Below are positions 24,697 through 32,933 of a stretch of 64,000 nt of DNA, piece after piece. A program made the translations under genes and the position numbers. The stretch comes from DASRIA01 sp963816975 (GTDB lineage: Bacteria; Actinomycetota; Thermoleophilia; Solirubrobacterales; JBBDJG01). The first letter of the stretch is position 1. Each line of letters opens with the position of its first letter. Under the pieces are notes generated by a model. The model saw only the letters and a list, made by a program, of their open reading frames with translations. It did not search any database and was not told the DNA's origin. Location: assembly GCA_963816975.1 (NCBI GenBank), contig CAWFMD010000006.1, positions 248,001-312,000 of the forward strand, written 5' to 3'.

Positions 24697-25536
24697 TTGC
24701 GCCCGCGCCGCCTCGCCCTCGTGCCACTGGTCGCCCTGGCGGCCATCCTGGCCGCGCCCGGACCGGGAGCCGGAGCCCCGGCCGCAGAGTCCAACCCGTG
24801 CACCGGCCCCCACGCCGGCCGGCTCCGCTGCCCCGACATCCAGATGGGCACCCCGGCCAACCTCGCGCTCGACCACTACGAAGGCCGCACCGTGCTGCGC
24901 GCCGCCAACAACCTGAAGAGCCGCGGCAAGGGGCCGATCATGCTGCGCGGCACGCGCAGCGGAGCGCGCACGATGAACGCCCGCCAGCACATCTACCGGT
25001 GGGACGGCTCACGCCTCGTCGCGCGCACCGGCGCACGGCTCTACTTCAAGCACGTCGAGGGCCAGGGCCACTATTGGAAGTGGGCCGACGCGGCCCGGTT
25101 CGAGCTGTGGTCGTTGCACGCCGACGGCCGCCGCGACCGGCTGGTCCGGACGGGCCCCAAGGTGCACTACTGCCTGCGTGACCTGCGTCGCACGAGTCCC
25201 TCGAAGCGTTCACCGCGCCGACGGGTGTTCCCGGGCTGCAGCAAGGACCGCGGGAAGCGCAAGGTCACGCTCGGCACCTCGGTGGGCTGGTCCGACATGT
25301 ACCCCTCGCAGTACTACCAGCAGTGGATCGACGTGACCGGGCTGCGCGGCTGCTTCGCATACGTGCACCGGGCCGACCCCAGGAACCACGTCTGGGAGAC
25401 CCACGAGGGCAACAACGACGCACAGCGCATCGTGCGCCTACCGTGGCGCGGAAACGCGCGCGGCTGCCCCGGTCGCGGGGGCGGGGGCGGCGACCGCCCC
25501 GGGGCACCCGCCGGCGGCGGGTACTCGGGGCTCTAG
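24697..25536 (+). CDS. Secreted lysyl-oxidase-like protein with altered copper site
   Basis: 279 residues from a TTG (GTG 24721 is an alternative); TAGGCT at 24681-24686 is a likely -10. After the signal peptide (LVPLVALAAILAAPGPGAGA) comes a lysyl-oxidase domain: GHYWKWADAARFELWSL, KVHYCLRDLRR, VGWSDMYPSQYYQQWIDVTGL and RNHVWETHEGNND. The Lys and Tyr that form the LTQ cofactor in animal enzymes have likely counterparts (KVHYCL, SDMY), but the HxHxH-type copper ligands are mostly replaced (GHYWKW). The C-terminus is Gly-rich and may be disordered. Function uncertain. Confidence 0.7.
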   Translation: MRPRRLALVPLVALAAILAAPGPGAGAPAAESNPCTGPHAGRLRCPDIQMGTPANLALDHYEGRTVLRAANNLKSRGKGPIMLRGTRSGARTMNARQHIYRWDGSRLVARTGARLYFKHVEGQGHYWKWADAARFELWSLHADGRRDRLVRTGPKVHYCLRDLRRTSPSKRSPRRRVFPGCSKDRGKRKVTLGTSVGWSDMYPSQYYQQWIDVTGLRGCFAYVHRADPRNHVWETHEGNNDAQRIVRLPWRGNARGCPGRGGGGGDRPGAPAGGGYSGL

Positions 25537-25537
25537 G

Positions 25538-26647
25538 TCATCCGGGGTCAGGCCCAGCCCGGCGACACATCCAGGCGTCCTGCGTGGGGAGCGGCAGGAA
25601 CAGGCTGAGCGGCTCGTGGTGCAGGACCTCGAACGCTCCGCCGAGCGCGAGCGCCGCCCGGGTGTGCTCGGCGCTCGCCACGGCGATGCCGTACTGCTCG
25701 TCGTGCAGGTACGACTGGAAGGCGACCCCGCGCTCGTCGCGCTCGTGCAACAACCGCTTCGGGTCCGGCAGGTTCATGGTCCCGAGATAGGGCAGGCGCG
25801 GGCGGTCGAACGTGGTTACGACGAGCACGCCGCCCGGGCGCAGCACGCCCGCGAACAACTCGAGAAAGGCATTCCAGCGCGCGGGATCGACGTGCGTGAA
25901 AAGCGAGCCGACCCAGATCAGGTCCACCCGCTCCGCGATGCGCACGCGCGCAGGGTCGGCGTCGGCGTACACCGGCACCGCGCCGAAGGTCTGGGCGCAG
26001 AAGTCAACTCCGTCGCGATCGATGTCACATGCGATCAGGGTGGCGCCGGGGAAGGCCGCCCGCAGCACCCGCGTCACCCGGCCGTGCCCGCACGGCAGGT
26101 CGAGGATCCCATCGGGGTCCTGCTGCATGCCGGCCTGCGCCATCGCCGTGCGGATCAGGTTGAGGGCGGAGATGCCCGCCAGCAGGTACGGCCCGCGCAG
26201 CCTGCCGTACATCCTGTCCCGCGGCGCGATGGTCATGTCGACCTGGGCGGCGGCCGAGCCAAGCACCGCGACCAGCTGGCGCGCGGCCGCCACGTCTCCC
26301 GGACCGACGGCGCCCACGTACAACCCATCCTCGACGACCGGGATCGCGATGCCGGAGTGGTTCGGGCCGACAGCCTGGTCGATGTCGTCGTCAGGATGCG
26401 CAGCGCCGTCCCAGCCGACGATCTCGCCGACGGCCGCGCCCTCCAGGTCGACGTCCTGTGCGATCGCGCGCACCACATCCCATGCGGTCAGCACTCCCAC
26501 GCACCGGCCGCCCGCGTCGATCACCGGTACCGACCCCATCCCGCCCTGATGCATCCGCAGGCAGGCGGCGTGCAGCGTGTCCTCGGCGTCGGCGGTCGGG
26601 GCATCCGGGCTCATCACGTCGCGCACGGTGATCGTCGGGTCGGGCAT
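25538..26647 (-). CDS. CBS-domain pair fused to SAM-dependent methyltransferase
   Basis: 369 residues. Residues 1-130 form two CBS motifs: VRDVMSPDAPTADAEDTLHAACLRMHQGGMGSVPVID, GVLTAWDVVRAIAQ, then a second repeat ending GAVGPGDVAAARQL. Residues ~165-320 are a class I methyltransferase: DGILDLPCGHGRVTRVLRAAFPGATLIACDID (SAM loop), VDLIWVGSLFTHVD, LLRPGGVLVVTTF-type motif. CBS pairs bind adenosyl nucleotides and could gate the methyltransferase. Substrate unknown. It is divergent from the FAD monooxygenase and likely leaderless (TAGCCT 7 bases before ATG). Confidence 0.85.
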   Translation of the reverse strand: MPDPTITVRDVMSPDAPTADAEDTLHAACLRMHQGGMGSVPVIDAGGRCVGVLTAWDVVRAIAQDVDLEGAAVGEIVGWDGAAHPDDDIDQAVGPNHSGIAIPVVEDGLYVGAVGPGDVAAARQLVAVLGSAAAQVDMTIAPRDRMYGRLRGPYLLAGISALNLIRTAMAQAGMQQDPDGILDLPCGHGRVTRVLRAAFPGATLIACDIDRDGVDFCAQTFGAVPVYADADPARVRIAERVDLIWVGSLFTHVDPARWNAFLELFAGVLRPGGVLVVTTFDRPRLPYLGTMNLPDPKRLLHERDERGVAFQSYLHDEQYGIAVASAEHTRAALALGGAFEVLHHEPLSLFLPLPTQDAWMCRRAGPDPG

Positions 26648-26653
26648 GAGGAC

Positions 26654-26659
26654 AGGCTA
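26654..26659 (-). promoter_or_regulatory. Likely -10 box (TAGCCT, minus strand) for CBS-methyltransferase gene
   Basis: On the minus strand TAGCCT is followed after 6 bases by the ATG at 26647; no ribosome-binding site is present, so the transcript is probably leaderless. Confidence 0.4.
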
Positions 26660-26702
26660 TCCGCGCGCGGACCGCGCGCACCGGGGCGCGCCGCCGATGC
26701 AT

Positions 26703-26708
26703 TAGCAT
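26703..26708 (+). promoter_or_regulatory. Likely -10 box (TAGCAT) for flavin monooxygenase gene
   Basis: TAGCAT ends 9 bases before the GTG at 26718 and lies within the small palindrome GATGCattaGCATC (26697-26709). Confidence 0.35.
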
Positions 26709-26717
26709 CGCGCCGCG

Positions 26718-28118
26718 GTGGAGGTGGCTACACGGCAGGCTGAGTGGGAGAGCGCGGCGGGCCGCGGGCCGCGCGCGTGCGTGATCGGCGCCGGCTCGTC
26801 GGGCATCGCGGCGTGCCAGGTGCTGCATGCCCGCGGCATTGCGTTCGACTGCTTCGAGCAGGGCTCGCAGGTCGGCGGCAACTGGCGCTACATGAACGAC
26901 AACCGCATGTCGTCCGCCTACCGGTCGCTGCACATCAACACGTCGCGCGGCCTGATGGCTTACGCGACCTATCCGATGCCGAACCATTACCCGGACTACC
27001 CGAACCACGAGCAGATCGCCGCCTACTTCGACTCGTACGTCGACCACTTCGGCTTCCGCGACCGCATCCGGTTCCAGACGGAGGTGACGCTGGTCGAGCC
27101 GGCGGACGAAGGCGGATGGTGCGTCTCACTCCGGGACGGCACCACGACTCGCTACGACGCGGTGCTGGTCGCGAACGGCCACCACTGGGACCCGCGCTGG
27201 CCCGATCCGCCCTTCCCCGGCGAGTTTGCCGGCCGGATGCTGCACGCACACGACTACAAGACTCCCGACGGCATGGAGGGGCAGAACGTGCTGGTGCTCG
27301 GCATCGGCAACTCGGCGACCGACATCGCGGTCGAGACGTCGCGTGTCGCGCACATGACCTTTCTCGCGATGCGCCGCGGCGCGTACGTGATCCCGAAGTA
27401 CTTGAAGGGCCGCCCCACCGACGAGCTTGGCACCGAGCTGACCAGCCGGCTCCCGCTTGCGATCCAGCGCCACTTCTATGCGCGCGCCCTGAAGACGGCG
27501 CAGGGCGAGATGCAGGCATACGGCCTGCCCGCTCCCGACCACAAGCTGCTCGAAGCGCATCCGACGATCTCATCGGACCTGTGCGCGCGCATCGGCCACG
27601 GCCGCGTGACCGTGAAGCCGAACATCGAGCGGCTCGAGGGTGATCGAGTCCGCTTCGCGGACGGCAGCACGGAGCCGATCGATACGATCGTGTTCTGCAC
27701 CGGGTACAAGATCTCGTTCCCCTTCTTCCCCGCTCACATGATCAGCGCGCCGGACAACCGCATACCGCTGTATCGGCGGGTGGTCGACCCGGAGCACCCC
27801 GGCCTGTACTTCATCGGCCTGATCCAGCCCCTGGGCGCGATCATGCCGATCGCGGAGTTGCAGTCGGAGTGGGTGGCCGACATTCTCGAGCGAAAGGTGC
27901 AGCTCCCCTCGCGCGCAGTGATGCGCGACGTGATCCGGCGTGAGGACGAGCGCATGGCCAAGCGCTACGTGCGCTCTGCGCGGCACACGATCCAGGTGGA
28001 CTTCTATCCGTACATGCGCACGTTGCGGCGCGAGCGCCGGCGCGTGCGCCGCGGCGGGTTCAGCGGCCTGCTGGCGCGGCGCTCCCACGAGCTGCGCCTC
28101 GGATCCCCGGCCGGCTGA
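26718..28118 (+). CDS. Flavin-containing monooxygenase (FMO/BVMO-like)
   Basis: 466 residues. FAD Rossmann motif CVIGAGSSGIAACQVL at ~21-36, then VGGNWRY, the YPDYPNHEQIAAYFDSYVDHF block, NADPH Rossmann motif VLVLGIGNSATDIAVE near 195, and the late FCTGYK motif. These features fit group B flavin monooxygenases that oxygenate N, S or C=O centres with NADPH and O2. The C-terminal ~70 residues are strongly basic. A VOC gene follows 10 bases downstream. Confidence 0.9.
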   Translation: MEVATRQAEWESAAGRGPRACVIGAGSSGIAACQVLHARGIAFDCFEQGSQVGGNWRYMNDNRMSSAYRSLHINTSRGLMAYATYPMPNHYPDYPNHEQIAAYFDSYVDHFGFRDRIRFQTEVTLVEPADEGGWCVSLRDGTTTRYDAVLVANGHHWDPRWPDPPFPGEFAGRMLHAHDYKTPDGMEGQNVLVLGIGNSATDIAVETSRVAHMTFLAMRRGAYVIPKYLKGRPTDELGTELTSRLPLAIQRHFYARALKTAQGEMQAYGLPAPDHKLLEAHPTISSDLCARIGHGRVTVKPNIERLEGDRVRFADGSTEPIDTIVFCTGYKISFPFFPAHMISAPDNRIPLYRRVVDPEHPGLYFIGLIQPLGAIMPIAELQSEWVADILERKVQLPSRAVMRDVIRREDERMAKRYVRSARHTIQVDFYPYMRTLRRERRRVRRGGFSGLLARRSHELRLGSPAG

Positions 28119-28128
28119 GCTGGGCACC

Positions 28129-28581
28129 GTGAAGCTCGAGCTCGACCACGTGGCTGTCGCCGTGCACGCCATCAAGCCCGCCCTGGCGCTCTACCGGGAC
28201 GGGCTCGGCGGGGAGTACCTGATGGGCGGCGACGTCGAGGACACCTGGCGCTGGGTGCAGCTGCGCTTCCCGGGGGGCGGGAAGGTGGAGCTGCTCGAGC
28301 CGCTCGGCGACGGATTTCTCTCGCGGTTCCTCGAGAAGCGCGGCGAGGGCCTGCACCACGTCACCTTCAAGACCGACGACATCCACGCCGCGATCGCGCA
28401 CCTCGAGGGACTCGGGATGGCGCTGGTCGACAAGCAGCTCGACGACCCGCACTGGAAGGAGGCGTTCCTGCGTCCGTCCCGATCGCATGGGACGCTGATC
28501 CAGATCGCGCAATCCTCCGCCCCCGACGACGTGGCCAAGCACCGCCTGCGCCCCGGCAACCTGGAGGAGCTGCTGTCCTGA
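28129..28581 (+). CDS. VOC-superfamily protein, methylmalonyl-CoA epimerase-like
   Basis: 150 residues from the GTG at 28129. Two beta-alpha-beta3 units: LELDHVAVAVHAIKPALALYRDGLGGEY with metal ligand His, VQLRFPGGGKVELLEPLGDG with Glu, then GEGLHHVTFKTDDIHAAIAHLEGLGMALVD and FLRPSRSHGTLIQIAQ. The GLHHVTFKTDDI block resembles methylmalonyl-CoA epimerase, but no mutase genes are near. Ends in the TGA overlapped by the next frame. Confidence 0.8.
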   Translation: MKLELDHVAVAVHAIKPALALYRDGLGGEYLMGGDVEDTWRWVQLRFPGGGKVELLEPLGDGFLSRFLEKRGEGLHHVTFKTDDIHAAIAHLEGLGMALVDKQLDDPHWKEAFLRPSRSHGTLIQIAQSSAPDDVAKHRLRPGNLEELLS

Positions 28582-29279
28582 CCGCGCTCCCCGACGCCGG
28601 CCTCTACCGGCGCGCGACAGCCGCCGCGCTGGTGACCGCGCCGGCGCTCCTGCTGGCCGACAATCTGCTCCACCCGCAGGAATATGGGCGCGATCACGAG
28701 GCGCAGCAGCTACTCGAGATCGCGCAGCACTACGAGCGCTGGCAGATCGCGCACGCACTCGGGTTTCTCGCGATCCTGATCTTCGCGGCCGCCGTCCTCG
28801 GCCTCGCATTCCTCGTGCGCCGCCGCCAGCCGCGCCTCGGCCTGATCGGCGGGGCGGTGGGCCTCGTCGGCCTGATGTCCTTCGCTGCGGTGATCGCGCT
28901 CGACGGTTTCACCTGGGGGGTGCTCGGCGACGTCTCGATTCGCCGCGGGGTCGCGCCCTCGACGACCGAGATCGCGCTGCGCGAGGTGCAGCAGTCGGAC
29001 TGGTCCCTGATCTACTACGTGCCCGCGCTGTTCTTCGTCGCCGGGTTCGGCGCGCTCGCGATCGGCGCGGCGCGCCAGCGCGCGGTGCCGGCTTGGGCGG
29101 GAGCGCTGCTCGCGCTCGGCGGGCTGATGGCCGCGACCGAGACCATCGTGATCGACAACGCGTACTTCATCGCCGCGTCCGCGGTGCTGCTCGCCGGCGG
29201 CGCCGCGGTGGCCGCCGCGCTCGCCCGCATGAGCGACGCGGACTTCGCCCGCGGGGGCCCGGGCGCCGCTTCGGGATAA
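28578..29279 (+). CDS. Integral membrane protein, unknown
   Basis: About 233 residues if read from a CTG at 28578 that overlaps the previous TGA (CTGA), or 215 from the GTG at 28632. The CTG reading keeps a complete first helix (ATAAALVTAPALLLADNLL). Further helices: LGFLAILIFAAAVLGLAFLV, GLIGGAVGLVGLMSFAAVIAL, YYVPALFFVAGFGALAIGA, WAGALLALGGLMAAT and FIAASAVLLAGGAAVAAAL, six in all. Function not recognised. Its last bases form the first copy of a 30-bp direct repeat. Confidence 0.7.
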   Translation: MTALPDAGLYRRATAAALVTAPALLLADNLLHPQEYGRDHEAQQLLEIAQHYERWQIAHALGFLAILIFAAAVLGLAFLVRRRQPRLGLIGGAVGLVGLMSFAAVIALDGFTWGVLGDVSIRRGVAPSTTEIALREVQQSDWSLIYYVPALFFVAGFGALAIGAARQRAVPAWAGALLALGGLMAATETIVIDNAYFIAASAVLLAGGAAVAAALARMSDADFARGGPGAASG

Positions 29280-29291
29280 GGCTCGCCGGTC
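29262..29291. repeat. 30-bp direct repeat, copy 1
   Basis: These 30 bases include the stop codon of the membrane-protein gene and recur without mismatch at 29375-29404, 113 bp downstream. Similarity continues imperfectly for about 12 bases after each copy. The second copy lies just ahead of the first sugar-dehydrogenase promoter. Confidence 0.95.
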
Positions 29292-29374
29292 GGGCGGCCC
29301 GGTCGGGCGGGTGCGACACTTTGTGGGTGCTATAGCCACCCCAAGCCGCGCACCCGCGGTTTCGGAACGGCCCC

Positions 29375-29404
29375 GGCGCCGCTTCGGGATAAGGCTCGCC
29401 GGTC
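29375..29404. repeat. 30-bp direct repeat, copy 2
   Basis: Exact copy of 29262-29291. It carries the 3' coding end of the upstream gene as a non-coding duplicate, marking the left border of the three-gene sugar-dehydrogenase block. Confidence 0.95.
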
Positions 29405-29418
29405 CGCCGGCCCGTTGG

Positions 29419-29442
29419 TACGGTGGATCTAGCTGGATTCGC
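29419..29442 (+). promoter_or_regulatory. Shared promoter-leader element, sugar-dehydrogenase gene 1
   Basis: TACGGT (29419-29424), 7 bases, then GCTGGATTCGC (29432-29442), 55 bases before the TTG start. The same order with 6-base spacing occurs before genes 2 and 3. TACGGT is read as -10 and the G of GCTGG as approximate transcript start. Confidence 0.5.
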
Positions 29443-29486
29443 GGGCTGTCGCAGGCGTCCGCAGAAAGCCTTGGCCAGGGAGGGCC

Positions 29487-32400
29487 TTGCCCCGGGGGAA
29501 GATCACGACGATCGCTCGTCTATGCGCCGTGATGGCGCTGACCTGCCTGTGCGCGCTGTCGGCTCCGCCGGCCGGCGCGGTGACGCTGCCGCCGGGCTTC
29601 CAGCAGACGAAGGCGATCGGCGGCCTGGAGCGCCCGATGGATGTGGAGATCGCACCCAACGGCCGCGTGTTCGTGGCCGAGAAGAGCGGGATCGTGAAGA
29701 CCTACACGAGCCTGGCCGACTCTTCCGCGACCGTGTTCGCCGACCTCCGTACACAGGTGCACAACTACTCGAATCGCGGTCTGCTCGGGCTCGCGGTGGA
29801 CCCGGCATTCCCGGCGAGCCCATACGTCTACGTCTACTACACGCTCGATGCGCCGATCGGCGGCACTCCCCCGGTGTTCGGAACGGCGGGGCAGACGCAG
29901 GATCCCTGCCCCGGGAACCTCGACTACGTCAACTGCGTGGTGTCGGCGCGCGTCTCCCGCCTGAGGTTCGCGAACGAGCTGCAGGACGGCCCGGAGCAGG
30001 TGCTGATCAACGACTGGTGTCAGCAGTTCGCCTACCACGCGGGCGGCGGGCTCGAGTTCGGCGCCGACGGCTTCTTGTACGTCTCGAGCGGGGAGGGCGC
30101 GCGCTGGGGAACCTGGGACTACGGGCAGCTCGGCAACCCGACCAATGCCTGCGGGGATCCGCCGGGGGCCGTCGGCGACCCGATGACCGCGCCGGGCGCC
30201 GAGGGCGGGCGGCTGCGCGCCCAGGACCTGCGCAGCGGCGGCGACCCGCTGGGACTCGGCGGCTCGCTGATCCGCGTCGACCCGGCGACCGGCGCGGGCG
30301 CGCCCGGGAACCCGCGCGCGACCAGCGCCGACCCCAACGAGCGCCGCATGCTGGCCTACGGCCTGCGCAACTCCGCGCGGCTCGCGATCCGCTCCGGCAC
30401 CAACGACGTCTGGCTGGGCGACTGGGGCGGCGGCTACTGGGAGGAGATCAACCGCGTGCCGCAGCCGACCGATCCGATCCGCAACTTCGGTTGGCCGTGC
30501 TACGAGGGCGGGCTCGGTTTCGACGGCGTGCCCTACGCACGCGTGCGGCCGCGCAGCGACGACCAGGACCTCGCGATCTGCGAGGCCCTCTACGCCGAAG
30601 GCAGCGCGACCGCCGCGCCGTATTGGGCCTACGACCACGAACTCCCGATGGTCCCCGGGGAAGACTGCGCGATCGACGAGCAGGCGGGCGAGCCGGGCGG
30701 CAAGATCTGGGGGATCTCGTTCTATCCGGCGAGCGGCGCCTTCCCCGCCGCGTATCGCGGCGCGCTGTTCTTCGGGGACGAGCTGCGGGAGTGCATCTGG
30801 GCGATGCTGCCCGGCGCCGACGGGCTGCCGCAGGCCGGGCGGGTCGTGCCGTTCGCCCAGGCGGCGGCGAGCCCGCTTGACATCGAGGTCGCGCCCGGCG
30901 GCGACCTGCTGTGGGTCGACGACGACGCCTCCAACGTGAAGCGCATTCACTGGACCGGCAACGCCTCGAACCAGGCGCCGACCGCGCGCGCCGGCGCGGA
31001 TGCTGTCAGCGGCAACCGCCCGCTGACCGTCACGTTCGACGCCGCCGGGTCGAGCGACCCCGATCCGGGCGACCTGCTGATCAGCGAATGGGACCTGGAC
31101 GGGGACGGCGACTTCGACGACTCGACCGCGCGCCGGCCGCAGCGCACATATCTGCACGGCGGCACCTACGCCGTGTCGCTGCGAGTCACCGACACGTCCG
31201 GAGCGGTCGACACCGACTCGCTCACGGTCACGGTCACGAGCACGCCGGTGGCGTCGATCGCCAGCCCGCTTCCGGGACCGCGGTGGACGGTCGGCGACAC
31301 GATCGGGTTCTCCGGGTCGGCCACCGACGAGGAGGACGGCGCGCTGCCCGCGGCCGCGCTGGACTGGAGCGCAGTGGCGATCCACTGCGCGGCCGGGGGA
31401 GCGTGCGAAGAGCAGGCGATCGGCGCCTGGCCCGGTACGGCGTCCGGGTCGTTCGCCGCTCCGGACCTCCCCTATCCCGCCCACCTCGTGATCCGCCTGA
31501 CCGCCGCGGACTCCGACGGGGAGACGCACACCGACTCCGTACGCCTCGACGCCCAGCCGGCGAACCTCGCGCTCACGTCGAATCCGGCCGGCGCCACGGT
31601 GCTCGTGAACGGGACGCCCGTCACGACTCCCGCCACCGAGCAGGTGATCGCCAACTCGCACAGCGACCTCTCGGTGCCGTCGCCGCAGACTTTCGGAAAC
31701 GTGACGCACCGGTTCTCCTCGTGGTCCGACGGGCAGGCGCGCGCGCACTCCGTGCTGGTGCCGGCCGCCGGTGCCGCCCACGAGGCACGGCTCGCGGCCC
31801 TCACACCGGGCGCCCACACGCTCACGTTCGCGGCCGCGGCCGACGCCCGCGTCGAGCAACCGAACCCGGGCGTCAACTTCGGCACCTCCAACTCGTTGCG
31901 CATGGACCGCGCCACGGGCGGTGCGGGTGACGTGGAGAGCTATCTGCGCTTTGCCGTCGAAGGGCTCGCGGGGCGCGTCACGAGCGCCAGGCTGCGGCTG
32001 CGGTCGACCGCCAACACGATCCACGGCGTGGACGTCTTCGGCGCCGCCGACGAGTGGGCCGAGACGGAGATCACCTGGGACTCGCGACCGGCGTTCGCGC
32101 CGGGCGCCGTCGCCCGCGTCGACGGAATCGCGACACAGCAGTGGGTCGAATGGGACGTCACTGCGCTGGTCACCGGCGACGGCCCGGTGAGCATGCGCCT
32201 CGCGAGCACGGGTGACGACGGCGTCACCTTCCACTCGCGCGAAGCCGCGAACCAGACCCTGCGCCCCGAGCTGGTCGTGACGCTCGCCAACGACGCCTAC
32301 GTGCGGCCGCGGGGCGCGACCATTGCGCGATTCTCGCTGGTCCCGGCCTACCGGGAGTGCACGAGCGCGAACCGCCTGCACGGCCCGCCCCTCGCGTACC

Positions 32401-32870
32401 CGGCGTGCCGCCCGCCCGGGCAGCTTTCGAGCGAGCTCACCGTCGGCACCCCGGACGCCAACGACCAAGGCGCCGGCTCGTCCGGGCTTGCGACGTTCCA
32501 GGTGCTGACCGGGACACCGTCCACCCCGGCCGATGAGGCGGACGTGCGCGTGCAGGTGACGATCACGGACGTGCGCCGCCGCGCCGACCTGTCCGACTAC
32601 AGCGGTGCCCTGCAGGCACGCACGACGCTGCGCGTCACGGACCGGGCGGAGGGCACATCGACGGTCACGGACATCACGCTGCCGATCGACGTTCCCTGTA
32701 CGGCCACCGCCGCGGACGTGGGCGCGACCTGCTCGGTGGCCACCACGCTCGATGCGCTGTACCCGGGTACGGTCGACGAGGGCGCCCGCGCGGTCTGGCA
32801 GCTCGGCGGCGTCGAGCTGTTGGACGGCAACTCCGACGTGTTCGCGCGGCCCGGCCTCTTCATCCCCTAA
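29487..32870 (+). CDS. Secreted PQQ-type sugar dehydrogenase with PKD, DNRLRE-like and conserved C-terminal module (paralogue 1)
   Basis: 1,127 residues from a TTG with AGGGAGGG 3-10 bases upstream. Signal peptide 1-31. Residues ~33-490: soluble glucose/sorbosone dehydrogenase propeller (GFQQTKAIGGLERPMDVEIAPNG, FVAEKSG, RGLLGLAVDPAFP, GGGLEFGADGFLYVS, SLIRVDPATG, YWEEINRV). ~495-585: PKD domain (NRPLTVTFDAAGSSDPDPGD, EWDLDGDGDFDDST). ~585-690: Ig-like. ~771-935: DNRLRE/CBM96-like (ADARVEQPNPGVNFGTSNSL, ESYLRFAVEG). ~937-1127: unnamed module with HGPPLAYPAC and VDEGARAVWQL. Probably oxidises sugars or pyranosides outside the cell, and binds polysaccharide. Confidence 0.85.
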   Translation: MPRGKITTIARLCAVMALTCLCALSAPPAGAVTLPPGFQQTKAIGGLERPMDVEIAPNGRVFVAEKSGIVKTYTSLADSSATVFADLRTQVHNYSNRGLLGLAVDPAFPASPYVYVYYTLDAPIGGTPPVFGTAGQTQDPCPGNLDYVNCVVSARVSRLRFANELQDGPEQVLINDWCQQFAYHAGGGLEFGADGFLYVSSGEGARWGTWDYGQLGNPTNACGDPPGAVGDPMTAPGAEGGRLRAQDLRSGGDPLGLGGSLIRVDPATGAGAPGNPRATSADPNERRMLAYGLRNSARLAIRSGTNDVWLGDWGGGYWEEINRVPQPTDPIRNFGWPCYEGGLGFDGVPYARVRPRSDDQDLAICEALYAEGSATAAPYWAYDHELPMVPGEDCAIDEQAGEPGGKIWGISFYPASGAFPAAYRGALFFGDELRECIWAMLPGADGLPQAGRVVPFAQAAASPLDIEVAPGGDLLWVDDDASNVKRIHWTGNASNQAPTARAGADAVSGNRPLTVTFDAAGSSDPDPGDLLISEWDLDGDGDFDDSTARRPQRTYLHGGTYAVSLRVTDTSGAVDTDSLTVTVTSTPVASIASPLPGPRWTVGDTIGFSGSATDEEDGALPAAALDWSAVAIHCAAGGACEEQAIGAWPGTASGSFAAPDLPYPAHLVIRLTAADSDGETHTDSVRLDAQPANLALTSNPAGATVLVNGTPVTTPATEQVIANSHSDLSVPSPQTFGNVTHRFSSWSDGQARAHSVLVPAAGAAHEARLAALTPGAHTLTFAAAADARVEQPNPGVNFGTSNSLRMDRATGGAGDVESYLRFAVEGLAGRVTSARLRLRSTANTIHGVDVFGAADEWAETEITWDSRPAFAPGAVARVDGIATQQWVEWDVTALVTGDGPVSMRLASTGDDGVTFHSREAANQTLRPELVVTLANDAYVRPRGATIARFSLVPAYRECTSANRLHGPPLAYPACRPPGQLSSELTVGTPDANDQGAGSSGLATFQVLTGTPSTPADEADVRVQVTITDVRRRADLSDYSGALQARTTLRVTDRAEGTSTVTDITLPIDVPCTATAADVGATCSVATTLDALYPGTVDEGARAVWQLGGVELLDGNSDVFARPGLFIP

Positions 32871-32887
32871 ACCCGCGTCCCACCCAA

Positions 32888-32932
32888 CGTTCGTGCGGTT
32901 ACCCCCGATTATCGAGGGCATTTGCACGAACG
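32888..32932. promoter_or_regulatory. Nested inverted repeat between dehydrogenase genes 1 and 2
   Basis: CGTTCGTGC (32888-32896) and GCACGAACG (32924-32932) form a perfect 9-bp outer stem; inside, CCCCGAT (32903-32909) faces ATCGAGGG (32911-32918). No T-run follows. It may end transcription of gene 1 or be an operator, as it abuts the -35 of gene 2. Confidence 0.5.
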
Positions 32933-32933
32933 A

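Noticed and set aside
29520..32927. A minus-strand open frame of more than 1,100 codons opposite sugar-dehydrogenase gene 1
   Set aside because: Arg/Gly/Ala/Val-rich text without motifs, typical of the antisense frame of a GC-rich gene; the plus strand has full domain matches and a ribosome-binding site.
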